Shown piece by piece: positions 1-7,779 of a DNA stretch of 64,000 bases (position 1 is its first letter; every line of letters begins with the position of its first letter). Source of the DNA: Mesostigma viride (Eukaryota; Streptophyta; Mesostigmatophyceae; Mesostigmatales; Mesostigmataceae). The notes beneath the pieces are model-generated. The model searched no databases and was not told the origin of the DNA. It saw only the letters and a program-made list of their open reading frames with translations. A program made the translations under genes and the position numbers. The DNA lies in the NCBI GenBank assembly GCA_009746045.1, contig RPFO01000080.1, positions 6,091,684 through 6,155,683 on the forward strand, given 5' to 3'.

Positions 1-378
1 GGAACGGTGGCAGAACGGGGACGCGCGCGAGCCGGCGGGCGAGATCTTGAGACGTTACCGATCCGCGCAGTCCCGCGAGGGGGAGTTCGCCGAGAGGCCC
101 GAGATCCTAGCCGCCGCGGCCCTGTTGCGAAGACCGATCGTGGTTCATCGCGTGACGCCCGGACGACGGTTGAGCACAGGGAGACGTTCGGGGGAGGCTC
201 GCCTCCGGCGATCCATCTGATGTTCACGGGCCGAGCCGACAACGGGCATTTCCAGGCGCTTCGACGCGTGTCTCACGCCGCACGGTCCGCTTCCGTGTCC
301 ATGTTGGGCGAGGAAGGGGCGTACGAGGACGACGAGGGCGACATGGAGTACGGGGCGGAAGATGGCGAATCTTTTTGA
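1..378 (+). pseudogene. OTU-like cysteine protease, C-terminal part, frameshifted
   Basis: The window starts inside this gene. From base 2 the frame reads a stretch containing EFAERPEILAAAALLRRPIV, typical of the region before the last strands of OTU deubiquitinases. That frame stops near base 219. One frame over, from about base 180, the text continues with AIHLMFTGRADNGHFQAL, where the His of GHF matches the catalytic His position of OTU domains, followed by an acidic tail ending in GESF. The two halves form one C-terminal domain only if a frame change is accepted near bases 165-185. The catalytic Cys would be upstream, outside the window. OTU proteins in NCLDVs remove ubiquitin-like tags. 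The OTU call rests on motif recall; a diverged unrelated protein is possible. Confidence 0.55.
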
Positions 379-422
379 CATCGCTCATCGTAATAATTCT
401 GGTTGATACGGATATGCGACAC

Positions 423-1087
423 ATGAAGTGCGTCCGAAAGACGAAGACGGGCCGACATTGCAACAACGCGGCGAGGAAGGGGATGAAAACGTGTCATTGT
501 CACGGCGCGGCTCAACGTAAACCCCGCCGCAAACACCACCGCGCGCGCGCCCCTGGCGTAGACGGCGAGTCCGCACCAAAACGCATGCGCATCCACCTTC
601 CGACCTTGGACGAAGTAAGGGCTGAAATAGCCCGAGACATTGCACAAAAGGAAGCGCAGAAGCCTAAGTCCCCATTCGACTTGAATGCTCTACCTAACGA
701 AGCTCTCACGAACATCGTCAGCAGGTTGCCCCCATCGGACACGTCTAACCTCATGCAAGTGTCATCCAACATGGCAGAACGAGTTCCTAACTCCATGATG
801 GACGCGGTAGACGCTCACGGATTCCAACAACTTCACGATGTAGTAATGCGCGTAATAACGAACAAACCGCGTTACAAGAATTAAATGAAGCAAACGAACT
901 TTGTAGACAAGAACCAACCCGTTGTAATTACAATCTTGCACGAGACAAGTTTATCGCGCATCAAAACGCCGAAGTTGAGTACCTCCGACTGAAAAAACTC
1001 GCACAAGATACAATCCAGAAGGCGAGAATCGCCGGGCGTATTTTGGAAGAGAGGGAAAGGTCCCTGCGCCCTAATGTCCGACCGTAG
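423..1087 (+). pseudogene. CCCH-module F-box protein, one frameshift
   Basis: The ATG at 423 (or 414) starts a protein whose first residues carry C3, C13, C24 and H27, the same C-x9-C-x10-C-x2-H pattern found in four other proteins nearby. A basic linker follows, then an F-box-like helix set (NALPNEALTNIVSRLP, about residues 95-140), suggesting recruitment of a host SCF ubiquitin ligase. The ATG frame stops at 884. A second frame starting near 845 runs on to TAG at 1087 with charged helical text (ALQELNEANELC, EVEYLRLKKLAQDT) that looks like a coiled coil. I read these as one protein of about 220 residues broken by an indel near 840-850. A true short protein ending at 884 is the alternative. 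Confidence 0.6.
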
Positions 1088-1179
1088 TTTTCGCGAGCGA
1101 CTTTCGCTCCGGCCCAAGAATTTCCAGAGATAACTCGTTGCTATCACTTTCTGCACGGTTTGAGACAGGAGTCGACACG

Positions 1180-1699
1180 TCAGACCATCTCCGCGCGTCG
1201 AGTGATCAGCCCGTCCTTGTACACGTGCGTCCCGGTGCACACCTCTTCCGCCGCGCAAACCTTTTCGCGGTTCTGGCGGTCGAAAAGGTAGCATCGGTAG
1301 CTCACGAAGAACGCCCCCTTGGGAATCTCCGGGTCTAAGTATACCCGCAGGCCCGTAAACGTGCGCGGCTGGAGACACGGGACGATCGTCAAGCCCTCCG
1401 CGTCGAACTCCTCGTCCCCTATGACGACGCGGATCTTCGCGTCGCTCCTTATTTCCTGGACCACGTCACATACCGGCCACTTGGGAGGACAATACACGAA
1501 CCACCCGGACTCGTGGTCTATCTCGAACGCGTCCAGGTAATTCACGACGTAGCGCGTCTCGGGCTCGAACGCGACACACTCGGTCCACCCCTCCCCACCT
1601 CGGCGCGGGGGGCGTTTCGATGACGCGGACGGCGTCCTCGTGGAAGTGAGGACCCAGTTCGTACACGGGCAGACTGTCGATGAACTCCTCGATGTCCAT
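1180..1699 (-). pseudogene. Unknown viral protein (SLPVYELGPHFH family), one frameshift
   Basis: From the ATG at 1699 the minus strand reads MDIEEFIDSLPVYELGPHFH and continues to an ETPPAPRWGG segment. The frame then changes at a run of six C/G bases near 1605-1613. The next frame continues sensibly with TECVAFEPETRYVVNYLDAF, a Trp/Pro/Cys-rich middle (CPPKWPVCDVVQEIRSDA) and a Cys-containing end (SYRCYLFD, TGTHVYKDGLITRR). No enzyme motif is visible. From memory it resembles a multicopy family of marseillevirus-like NCLDVs, which I could not check. It is divergent to the CCCH gene at 1810, with an AT-rich gap of 110 bases between the two starts. The homopolymer position makes a sequencing indel as likely as a real mutation. 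Confidence 0.55.
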
Positions 1700-1809
1700 G
1701 TCGTCCCTTCCTCTCTTCGAAAATCGGCGGCCCTCCGCGAACGAGCGTCAAAATTAAACTTAAAGACCCTTTGGATGTTTTTTTTATTATGTTGATTAAT
1801 ATATTCAGG
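1700..1809. promoter_or_regulatory. Divergent intergenic promoter region with shared 22-mer
   Basis: This short gap separates two divergent starts. It becomes A/T-rich just before the ATG at 1810 (runs of T and ATTAATATATTC). It also holds a 22-base segment at 1729-1750, containing CCCTCCGCGA and CGAGCGTCA, that recurs with one mismatch at 2657-2678 just after the next gene. No TATA box in a standard setting can be proved. Confidence 0.35.
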
Positions 1810-2643
1810 ATGGCGAAGGAATGCGGTCACAAAACGGCGTCAGGAGGGCACTGTAAGATCAAAGTGGCAGACCCCAGGCGAAAGAGATGTCGACTTCACG
1901 GCCACCGTTCGGCTGCATCGCGGACGAAGCGAAAGGTTCATACGGTGCGTACGAGAGGATTCGATCAGAATGGAAAAGAGGTAGATACGGATGACCTCTA
2001 TTTCTGGTTGGAAAATCCCCGTGCCTATGTAACGGATGAGCAAGGTCGTATAATAATCCCATTTGGGGAAGAAAGCGACAGCCCGAAACCGACGAAGTCA
2101 GTCGAGGAGGCCGTAATGGGTCGAGGAGAGCCTGTCCCTGAGCAATTTCTTGGTCATATTTGGGGAGTGAATGAAGGTGGGATACATCCATGGGGTAAGC
2201 CAGCTTCGGACTGGGGGCTTGATCATGTGGGAAACAACACAGACGGCGTCGTCATGACCACCAATCCTGTGCTTGCGGATCCTAGAAGGTCCTTAAAGCC
2301 GTTTCAACAGCTAGCACAGGCAGAGAAGAATCCCTTTCGAAAGTTCGCGACTGACCGGGAATCGATTTTCGAAGACCGAGCGCGCACGCTAGCCAGTGCT
2401 GTCGGACATTTCCAAATTGGGGGTCGACGAGAACCAAATATAATGTGGTTAGAAGATACCATGAAGGAAAAACGGAGGAAGGCGCCGCAGGTAGCGCTAC
2501 CGGCGTTATCGTTCCCGTCTGACGTAACGCCTATGGGTACAAAACGGCGACGTCCAGTGGAAGGGGATCAAGATATAACGTCAGGGTGGAATTTTGATGA
2601 GGCGCCTCGGAACATGCAGGATGCGGAATGGGATGCGGAGTGA
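1810..2643 (+). CDS. CCCH-module protein, 277 aa, unknown function
   Basis: The ATG at 1810 follows an AT-rich leader; the frame is open further 5' but only with a TTG. The N-terminus has C5, C15, C27 and H30 plus the KT and HG residues that mark the local CCCH family. A basic stretch follows (SRTKRKVH), then about 230 residues with no domain I recognise, rich in Pro, Gly and Trp (e.g. GHIWGVNEGGIHPWGKPASD) and ending in an acidic tail. The frame is intact, unlike several neighbours. The module probably binds one zinc ion (inference from spacing). The C-terminal part may be a virion or regulatory protein; nothing in the sequence decides this. Confidence 0.7.
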   Translation: MAKECGHKTASGGHCKIKVADPRRKRCRLHGHRSAASRTKRKVHTVRTRGFDQNGKEVDTDDLYFWLENPRAYVTDEQGRIIIPFGEESDSPKPTKSVEEAVMGRGEPVPEQFLGHIWGVNEGGIHPWGKPASDWGLDHVGNNTDGVVMTTNPVLADPRRSLKPFQQLAQAEKNPFRKFATDRESIFEDRARTLASAVGHFQIGGRREPNIMWLEDTMKEKRRKAPQVALPALSFPSDVTPMGTKRRRPVEGDQDITSGWNFDEAPRNMQDAEWDAE

Positions 2644-2675
2644 TCGTGTTTTGTACGGCCCTCCGCGACCGAGCG

Positions 2676-3091
2676 TCAGATCGTCACGGTTCCGTTCGCG
2701 AACTCGACGGAGGCGGGACGCAACGCGGCTCGGAAATGAAACTGTACGAACCGGCGCTCGTCAAGACGTGTATCGCGCGTGAAAACGTCGCTTTCGTGGG
2801 AGAGTCGCAATATCCAATACGAAGCCCCGGAATACATCACCGACCAGAACATGAACAGGACTCTCCACGTCCACACCTCGCACACCGCGGCACACCACAA
2901 AGCGTACAACACCATGTAGTGCGCCACCGCGATATCCACCCCTCTGGCCACCGGATGATACGTGGAGTGGTTCACTTGCGACATGACGACGAGGGCTGCC
3001 ATCCCGTACCGCATCACGAGGGTGTGCTGTATTCTCCAGGCCTCCACGAGCGGGGCGAGATACAGCAAGGAGTGTAATTCAGCAGCTTCAT
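2676..3091 (-). pseudogene. Multi-pass membrane protein, frameshifted near its start
   Basis: The long minus-strand frame has only a TTG start at 3218, which would overlap the plus-strand gene at 3184. An ATG at 3091 in another frame gives a short leader that joins the main frame if one base is restored near 3068-3075. The body then begins LLYLAPLVEAWRIQH and has about three or four hydrophobic helices (MAALVVM, IAVAHYMVLYALWCAAV, VLFMFWSVMYSGASYWI). Several His residues (NHSTYHP, AHY) sit at helix edges, a layout seen in some membrane hydrolases, but no family can be named. The soluble tail is about 45 residues. It is convergent with the CCCH gene that ends at 2643. Confidence 0.5.
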
Positions 3092-3183
3092 CGTATCTAA
3101 GCGGCCACACCTTTTCGGTTCGCTCGTGACCGAACGAACCTTCACATTTCACAAAATTTCTTGCGCGTTTAGTATGATCACGG

Positions 3184-3768
3184 ATGAAGTGCGGCAAGAT
3201 CACGAGCACGACGCGCAAGAGGTGCGAGAACGCGGTTTCGACGAGAGGCGGCTGCCACTTGCACAGGACAGGACAAAGTACGAAACGAAGGCCGAGGGGT
3301 CACCGCGCGAGAGAATGCCTCGCGTGGCGTAAAGATCCCACGTTCGAAGATCTACGAAATGCCGAAGAATACGCGCTAATGCTGGCGAATAACGCAAATA
3401 TCACAAAACTCCAACAATCGAATAATGAAGCCTTGTCATCTGGACTTCCTGGATTCCGCGACGGAATTTTAGAACGCAGGAAGGACATGTTCAATATTCA
3501 GCGGGAACGAGAGGGTAACAACATTCGAAAAGCCTTGTTGAATACGGAAGGCATCCGTGACTTTGTGTGGGACGGGCTGGGAGCGGACTCGCTGCCAACG
3601 CCGGAAGTATTGGGATCCTTCAAACCGATGGACCTTGACTTGGTGAACCCCCTCGACCTCGTAAATCACGAAGAGGTCGTCAACCAGCGACGGGTGCGAC
3701 GTCGGCGCGGATCTCACGGCGCGCGTTCCAAGACGACGCGCGGCGGCCGTGACAAGAGGAGATCCTGA
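3184..3768 (+). CDS. CCCH-module protein, 194 aa, unknown function
   Basis: The ATG at 3184 begins directly with the module (C3, C14, C24, H27), so the start is well placed. After a basic segment the middle is helical and Asn/Glu-rich (AEEYALMLANNANITKLQQ), and the tail is strongly basic (RRVRRRRGSHGARSKTTR), which may bind nucleic acid or act as a nuclear signal. It lies 35 bases before the next CCCH gene in the same orientation, so the two look like a tandem pair of a diverging family. No catalytic motif is seen. Confidence 0.65.
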   Translation: MKCGKITSTTRKRCENAVSTRGGCHLHRTGQSTKRRPRGHRARECLAWRKDPTFEDLRNAEEYALMLANNANITKLQQSNNEALSSGLPGFRDGILERRKDMFNIQREREGNNIRKALLNTEGIRDFVWDGLGADSLPTPEVLGSFKPMDLDLVNPLDLVNHEEVVNQRRVRRRRGSHGARSKTTRGGRDKRRS

Positions 3769-3803
3769 CCGGTATTTTCGAAGCGAATTGTGTAAGCGCG
3801 GCA

Positions 3804-4319
3804 ATGAAGTGCGGAAAGAAGACGGCGAAAGGCGGGAAATGCGCGATCGACGTGAAGAAGGGGAGCGAGTGTCGGTTTCACGGGAAACCGAAACACCGCG
3901 GGGGAAGCGCGAAGACGAAACGGCGGCGCGTTCTTCGACACGTGGCGCGGGCACCTGGAGACAGCAGGGGGTCTGCACAAACATCTTCCCGCCGAACTCG
4001 CGCGAATATATCGTTAAACGAACTCTCCGCCGACTCTTTACGAACAGTCCCTTTGTCGGCAACCCAGCAGGGGCCTGTGGGGGCGGTTGATTTCATCCCT
4101 GAACCTCCTGGGCAAATACAACCTCCTCAAGCTTCGGCGGGGCGCTCGTCGAGCGCTCGACGACGATCCGTCCAGCGCGGGAACGGTCCGGACGGCGAGG
4201 CGACCGTCCCTATTCACCATTTGAACAGGCCGCCGAGGAGCGGAGGGTTCTATCCGCGACCGAACGACCCGGATTTGGACGACACCGCGACCTCTAGTTA
4301 TACTCCCCTTCCCCAATAG
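3804..4319 (+). CDS. CCCH-module protein, 171 aa, basic, unknown function
   Basis: It starts at ATG 3804 with C3, C13, C23 and H26 in the family pattern, including the KKT and HGK residues around the ligands. The rest is low in hydrophobic residues and rich in Arg, Ser and Pro, with a Pro-rich segment (PEPPGQIQPPQ) and an acidic/polar end (NDPDLDDTATSSY). It is probably largely disordered. The frame is intact. AT-rich sequence with AATTAATATC follows the stop and may hold its 3' end signal. Confidence 0.65.
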   Translation: MKCGKKTAKGGKCAIDVKKGSECRFHGKPKHRGGSAKTKRRRVLRHVARAPGDSRGSAQTSSRRTRANISLNELSADSLRTVPLSATQQGPVGAVDFIPEPPGQIQPPQASAGRSSSARRRSVQRGNGPDGEATVPIHHLNRPPRSGGFYPRPNDPDLDDTATSSYTPLPQ

Positions 4320-4441
4320 GCGTTTTTCAATTAATATCGCGAGGTATAAACAAGTGAGCCATCGCGAAACGGCGTTGACGTGGCGTTTCGAGTCGCTATC
4401 GTTTTGAAAATTAGTCACCGTTTCATGTATCGTATCTCATC

Positions 4442-4995
4442 ATGGCGTCCGTGCAGCCGGCGCCATCGTTCTTTGCCACCTGTTTCGGTTCCGTCTTCAA
4501 ATTATTGGACCTGTTCGTCCTCCCCATGTTGTTTACCTTATTATCCGCCTCCGTGAACAACGCTAAAGTATCGATAGCCGTCTCGCTTCTCTCGTTCGCG
4601 ATCTTCGTGATCACGTTTTTTCCAAGCTTCGTTCGCGCCGGCTTTTTCAAAGGTAGTCTCGCCTTCGCGGTCGTCTTCTGTGTCAAGTACCTGGTCGGCA
4701 TCGCTTACATGATGGCATATGCTTCTTTTGGTGTTTCAAAAGACGTGAAAACGTACATGTCGATGAAAACAGAGGGGCCAGCGGGGGATCTGAAACACAA
4801 GCGGAAACGGACGAAGAGAAGAAGGAGAGGCTTTCAAAGGAAGAAAAATACGCCGTAGCGGTGATGGCAGCGGAGAGAGTTGCTAAAGACATCGCGATCA
4901 GCTCGAATTTCCTGTTGCAAATCCTCGATTTGTTTACGATGGCCCTTGACGCCATGGCGTCACCGGACCAAGAAGGGCGTTCGATAAGTCGATGA
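4442..4995 (+). pseudogene. Three-helix membrane protein, one frameshift
   Basis: The ATG at 4442 opens a protein with three hydrophobic segments within the first 95 residues (LLDLFVLPMLFTLLSA, SIAVSLLSFAIFVITFFP, GSLAFAVVFCVKYLVGIAYM). The ATG frame then turns into an unnatural Lys/Arg run and stops at 4858. A different frame, entered between about 4715 and 4790 (a GGGGG run lies at 4783), continues with a typical cytoplasmic tail (EKKERLSKEEKYAVAVMAAE, FLLQILDLFTMALDAMA) up to TGA at 4995. That stop overlaps the next ATG as ATGA. I take it as one membrane protein of about 180 residues with an indel. The alternative is a short protein with a chance basic tail. Confidence 0.55.
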
Positions 4996-5369
4996 ACGCA
5001 TGGGCCGAAAGAAGCGTGTCTTCATCACCTGGATTTATATTACTTGACCCGAACCAGAGCGCTAAATGTAAGATAAGGGCGATTATGACGTACGGAGAGG
5101 CTCCTTGCGACACGTCTAAATCGAGAGGATGGGCTGCTCAATGGGACGCATTATTGGATAACAAGATGAGCGCTGGCTGCAAGGCGCGTCAGATATTCAC
5201 ACTCGGAATCAGCAAATGCAAAGATCAACCAAGGACGTTTACGCAAGAAGAGGAACAGCCGATCGCCGTTGAACGCTTTTCTAACGCCAAGATCGAATCC
5301 GCCACACACAAAGAAGAAGCCAGAGATCCGGGTCTGCGGTTGATGAACGAAGAGAGGTTCAAGTACTGA
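4992..5369 (+). CDS. Small protein with internal Cys repeat, unknown function
   Basis: The ATG overlaps the preceding stop by the ATGA arrangement. The 125-residue product has two related segments, about residues 18-41 and 55-78, each with the pattern LLD-N-x(2)-SA-x-CK-x-R-x-I-x-T-x-G-x(3)-C. This suggests an internal duplication and perhaps a disulfide or metal site in each half. The C-terminal third is charged and probably disordered. No known family is recognised. It could also be the last exon-like part of the upstream broken frame rather than a separate gene. Confidence 0.5.
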   Translation: MNAWAERSVSSSPGFILLDPNQSAKCKIRAIMTYGEAPCDTSKSRGWAAQWDALLDNKMSAGCKARQIFTLGISKCKDQPRTFTQEEEQPIAVERFSNAKIESATHKEEARDPGLRLMNEERFKY

Positions 5370-5632
5370 CAAGCCGTACTCAGATAACGGAAACGCTTGA
5401 CGCCCGGCGGCCCGCTGGCGCGGCGTCAGTAGTGCCGTACGAGTCCCGCGCCGCGCCACTCGAGTCGGTCCAGTCCCGCGCCGCGCCACTCGGTCCGTCC
5501 GTACCTCGGAATATTCCTCGAATATGCCCTGCCCTTCGAGGCCGCCTTCGAGTGTAAAAGGTGCTGCCTCGCCCAAACAGCCATCTCCTCACCCAAACCA
5601 CTAGCAAAACACGAAAACAAGCCGCCATAGCC
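5370..5632. promoter_or_regulatory. Intergenic promoter region with GC-rich direct repeat
   Basis: This gap before the ATG at 5633 holds two copies of GTCCCGCGCCGCGCCACTCG (about 5443-5462 and 5474-5493). It also holds GGAATATTCCTCGAA near 5509, which contains two perfect adjacent heat-shock pentamers and a third displaced by one base. The same heat-shock pattern appears more completely upstream of genes at 10,921 and 14,129, so this may be a weak member of the same promoter class. Confidence 0.4.
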
Positions 5633-6299
5633 ATGGCCATCGCCAAACTCGAAGCCCTCCGCGAACGAGAGTTCGTGTGGCTGAAAAGCGTGACGATTTC
5701 TCAGTTCCGCAAAGAGGTGGCGCGAAAGGAACGGCCCGTCTCTCTCGTTCAAGAGGAAAGCGAACTCGCGTACGAAGGCCGCCCCAAGATGTGGGTTTTT
5801 CGAGAGACGCGGTCCACAACGTGAAGAGAGGCCTGAGCGTTTACGCAGACTCCCTGGCTATGTACAACGATCCGCCAGCACTCCCCCGAACGATGAGCGG
5901 TGGCCCCGCTTCATTCCGTGGTCCGCGGAGCCCAAAAGGGGCGACGAACGGCGCGTCTATCTCCCGGACAGGAGCCTGATGGACACGAACGTGGGGGAAT
6001 ACAAGGCCCAGTGCTGGGCCCTTTTACAACGAAGCACGCAGCACGAGGAGCTGATGGGATTCTTCCAAACCTCGTACGAGAGGGGCATTCCTTGGCGCAA
6101 CCCCTCTCGCTCGCAGGAAGACCAGCGTTTCCTGCTGGGGGAGAACCGGCCCATTCGCGTTTTCAAGGCCGGCCCTCGCGACTGCTTGATGATGCACGCT
6201 TTCATGGCCGTGCCGGAGAGCCAGAAAGAGCTCGCCTACTCCCTTTTGGTGGATGGATACACCCCTTTGCCCGTGGCCAAACGTGCCCGCCTAACTTGA
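5633..6299 (+). pseudogene. Unknown ~220-aa viral protein, two frameshifts
   Basis: The start at 5633 shares the leader ATAGCCATGGCCATC with the gene at 14,129. The first frame reads well to about 5795 (LEALREREFVWLKSVTISQF), then breaks at a TTTTT run. The second frame continues (HNVKRGLSVYADSLAMYNDP) to a CCCCC run near 5884. The third frame carries on through DERWPRFIPWSAEP and MDTNVGEYKAQCWALLQRST to TGA at 6299. Each break sits on a homopolymer, so either decay or read error explains them. No domain is recognised. An ATGAATAAAGG 23-33 bases after the stop gives a plausible polyadenylation signal. Confidence 0.55.
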
Positions 6300-6427
6300 A
6301 TGGTATTTTCCTATCAATTTATGAATAAAGGCGTTTTCATCCAATACACGACTCCAACATCTCATGCACTCGTAGATAGGCCCGCGGCTCGTAGATACGG
6401 CGTAGTACAGCTGCAAAGTTCTCGCTA

Positions 6428-6547
6428 ATGTCGAGAACTGGAAACTCCCAGGGGCATTGAGAGAGTGATGTTGCGTGGGAACGGCTGAAGAAGGATCATC
6501 CGGAAGTCGTGACATTCCGTCACGACTGGAAATTCCCAGGGGCATGA
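6428..6547 (+). pseudogene. Fragments of a KilA-N/BRO-like paralogue
   Basis: Bases 6476-6547 translate as WERLKKDHPEVVTF and then a WKFPGA stop. This is a diverged copy of residues 56-78 of the intact KilA-N/BRO-like protein encoded from 6704. A second, shorter piece (ENWKLPGA) lies at about 6433-6456. They are too short to be functional and look like remnants of deleted paralogues or of local duplication. Confidence 0.65.
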
Positions 6548-6637
6548 GAAGTGATGTGTGCGTGTCTTGTAGTGACACGTGGCACTCTTTTGATAGACCA
6601 CGTCTCGTTTTGGAAGTGTTTGGTCGTTTCGTTCAGG

Positions 6638-6643
6638 TATAAG
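6638..6643 (+). promoter_or_regulatory. TATA-like box
   Basis: TATAAG within GGTATAAGTACGAG lies 61-66 bases before the ATG at 6704, a usual distance for a eukaryotic-type TATA element plus a short leader. Confidence 0.4.
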
Positions 6644-6703
6644 TACGAGAGGGTCGTTCCAAACACCGTGAAATGGTCTCTGTTTTTGTCATCTTCAGCG
6701 GCC

Positions 6704-7579
6704 ATGTCGTCGCGGGTGGCCGCGTCGGCCATTGTAAAGTACCTTACCCCGACCGACGGGTCAGAAGAATACCCAGCCTTCCATGGAAAAATCAGGGTAA
6801 CGCCCGATGGGAGTATTTCGGTGTTCGACGCTGTTGGTGCGATCGGTGTATCCGAACCGCGAAAATACTGGGAGCGTCTCAAGCAGACCCATCCTGAGGT
6901 TGTGACATTTTGTCACAACTTCAAATTCCCCGGTCCCGGCCAGCGAGAGACGTCTGTGACCGACCGCCAGGGGCTGAGTCGCATCATGATGTTGCTCCCT
7001 GGCAAGCTTGCGGCCAAGTTTCGTGACAATGTGTCTATACTCCTTGAACGATACTTGAACGCGGATCGGACTCTGGCCGAGGACATCTTGAAGCGCGCGG
7101 ACGCCAAGGATGGGACCGACACGGCGTTGTCTACTCTGCAGCAGAACAATCGCATCAAGAGTTGTCTTTCTACCCGCAATTTGAACGACGCCATCAAGGG
7201 TTACCTCGACACGCACAAGGGGAGCGGCCTGATGTATCCCAAAGTTCACGACACGAACAATCTGGCTGTGACTGGCAAGACTTCTAGCGAGCTTCGCGGG
7301 ATCTACAATATTGGAGGGTCGGCACGTGACCTGCTGACCGAAGAGCAGAGTGCTGGAATGAACTACATACAGGTCATCGAGGCCAAAAAAATAAGAGATT
7401 CTGGGGAAAGCCCACTCCTGGTTTCCAAGAGAGTCAGGGAAAGAATGGAACCCGTGTTCAAGGCAGACGGCCTGCACGACGCACGCGCGGACAAGGACTG
7501 CATCCAGGAGAACGTCAAGGTCATGCGCCTCAACCAGCGTCTCACGCGCGAGTCCCGCACAGCGATCACAGTCAATTAG
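6704..7579 (+). CDS. KilA-N/BRO-like (MSV199-type) DNA-binding protein
   Basis: The upstream frame is open, but the ATG at 6704, after a TATA-like box and a GCGGCC leader, is the better start, giving 291 residues. Residues about 36-125 form the conserved block: a D/G-rich strand pair (SISVFDAVGAIG), YWERLKQTHPEVVTF, the signature FKFPGPGQRETSVTD, and a helical stretch (IMMLLPGKLAAKFRDNVSIL, ERYLNAD). This block is known from DNA-binding proteins of large DNA viruses and phages. The C-terminal half has a second globular part (RDLLTEEQSAGMNYIQVIEA). It probably acts in the nucleus or viral factory as a regulator. Paralogue scraps lie on both sides. Confidence 0.75.
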   Translation: MSSRVAASAIVKYLTPTDGSEEYPAFHGKIRVTPDGSISVFDAVGAIGVSEPRKYWERLKQTHPEVVTFCHNFKFPGPGQRETSVTDRQGLSRIMMLLPGKLAAKFRDNVSILLERYLNADRTLAEDILKRADAKDGTDTALSTLQQNNRIKSCLSTRNLNDAIKGYLDTHKGSGLMYPKVHDTNNLAVTGKTSSELRGIYNIGGSARDLLTEEQSAGMNYIQVIEAKKIRDSGESPLLVSKRVRERMEPVFKADGLHDARADKDCIQENVKVMRLNQRLTRESRTAITVN

Positions 7580-7779
7580 TCACACCTAACGACAGACTGA
7601 CAAGTGGGCGCGCCTTCGAAAAGGCAGTGGTTAAAAACCGTAACCTCTGGAATTCCCCAGGTCCCGGGCAGCGAGAGGCCTTTTTGCTAGCTAGTGGGTC
7701 CACTCATTGAAGCACTTTATTATTCAATCATCAATAAAGGTCCTTTATTACTCGTTTCAATCTCATCACCCTCGCATAT
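7580..7779. terminator. Convergent 3' region with bidirectional poly(A)-signal palindrome
   Basis: Two convergent genes end at 7579 (+) and 7780 (-). Bases 7733-7749 form a perfect palindrome, AATAAAGG-T-CCTTTATT, that places an AATAAA signal on both strands. At about 7650-7682 there is another scrap of the KilA-N signature (PGPGQRE in one frame). Confidence 0.6.
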
